In this document: positions 63,710 through 64,000 of the stretch, one piece after another
Layout of the letters: every line of letters starts with the position of its first letter
Numbering within the stretch: the first letter of the stretch is position 1
Assembly (NCBI RefSeq): GCF_012034205.1
Contig: NZ_JAATEM010000002.1
Span: 124,001-188,000, forward strand
DNA from: Streptomyces composti
GTDB taxonomy: Bacteria; Actinomycetota; Actinomycetes; Streptomycetales; Streptomycetaceae
Direction of reading: 5' to 3'
Length of the DNA stretch: 64,000 nt
The notes under the pieces: generated by a model
Seen by the model: only the letters and a program-made list of their open reading frames with translations
What the model was told of the DNA's origin: nothing
Database searches by the model: none
Program-made: the position numbers and the translations under genes

Positions 63710-64000
63710 GTGAGCACTTTCAAGGCCCCCAAGGGCACGTACGACCTGATCCCGCCGGAGTCGGCCAAGTACCTCGCCGTCCGTGAGGCGTTCGCCGCCC
63801 CGCTGCGCAACTCCGGCTACGGCTACATCGAGACGCCCGGCTTCGAGAACGTGGAGCTGTTCGCCCGCGGCGTCGGCGAGTCCACGGACATCGTGACCAA
63901 GGAGATGTACGCCTTCGAGACCAAGGGCGGCGACAAGCTCGCCCTGCGCCCCGAGGGCACCGCCTCCGTGCTGCGCGCCGCCCTGGAGGCCAACCTGCAC
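63710..64000 (+). CDS. hisS: Histidyl-tRNA synthetase, N-terminal part (cut by window edge)
   Basis: The frame from GTG 63710 runs to the window end (97 codons) and begins [20 protein letters not shown]. It includes class II motif 1 ([19 protein letters not shown]) and the start of motif 2 ([19 protein letters not shown]). This is typical of HisS. It charges tRNA-His in the cytosol. It lies directly after the MBL-fold gene and may share its transcript. Confidence 0.95.
   Translation, partial: MSTFKAPKGTYDLIPPESAKYLAVREAFAAPLRNSGYGYIETPGFENVELFARGVGESTDIVTKEMYAFETKGGDKLALRPEGTASVLRAALEANLH

Overview
The window is a piece of a Streptomyces chromosome, or of a very close relative. The DNA is very GC-rich with strong third-position G/C bias, GTG and TTG starts are common, and several promoters sit 6-8 bases from the start codon, suggesting leaderless mRNAs. 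The gene content is core actinobacterial: the sporulation protein SsgB, the phosphatidylinositol-mannoside operon, and the yebC-ruvCAB-yajC-secDF-apt-relA run that, from memory, is conserved in S. coelicolor. I see no insertion sequence, prophage, CRISPR array or rRNA. The region is mainly vegetative core with a few small lineage-specific pieces.

Layout. 1-5.7 kb: end of argG, argH, an aldo/keto reductase, and a TetR/MFS exporter pair. 5.8-10.1 kb: PlsC-like acyltransferase, secreted glycerophosphodiesterase, small ECF-like sigma factor, GNAT protein, two small membrane proteins. 10.2-13.4 kb: methionine-type ABC transporter (metN-metI-metQ) behind a Cys-rich leader peptide and two inverted repeats. 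13.5-22 kb: GNAT protein and a corrinoid/siroheme block: CobL, a giant BluB-CobT fusion with about 980 low-complexity residues in front, and CysG. 22-27 kb: SpoU methyltransferase, Ser/Thr kinase, a small membrane protein, an APH-fold kinase, a zinc-ribbon protein.

26.8-27.3 kb: five tRNA genes on the minus strand (3 x Val-GAC, Cys-GCA, Gly-GCC) behind one clear promoter. 27.4-34.9 kb: pabB-pabC, tandem-GNAT protein, DsbA-like protein, small membrane proteins, CGNR zinc-finger protein, ssgB, a PGPGW membrane protein, tRNA-Val(CAC), an SRPBCC protein, and a second tRNA-Val(CAC). 35-38 kb: a DnaQ-type exonuclease divergent from a two-gene operon of a DUF4365 (PD-(D/E)xK-like) protein and an unknown protein with an OB-like C-terminus. 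38-45 kb: thrS, HIT hydrolase, a 551-residue unknown membrane protein, and an EF-G-like GTPase with degenerate G motifs. 45-48 kb: pgsA, PIM acyltransferase and pimA, overlapping by 4 bases at each junction. 48-57.7 kb: LemA-like protein, pdxS-pdxT, yebC, ruvCAB, yajC, secD-secF-apt. 57.9-64 kb: relA/rsh, DUF349 coiled-coil protein, membrane-anchored cyclophilin, MBL-fold hydrolase and the start of hisS.

The best candidates for undescribed biology are the leader/operator region of metNIQ, the leader of the BluB-CobT gene (three TACCGCGC repeats, a 38-codon small ORF and a terminator-like hairpin), the giant disordered extension of BluB-CobT, the nuclease-like trio at 35-38 kb, and the EF-G paralogue in which G2, switch II and G4 are all altered. 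All functional assignments come from reading motifs; no database search was run.
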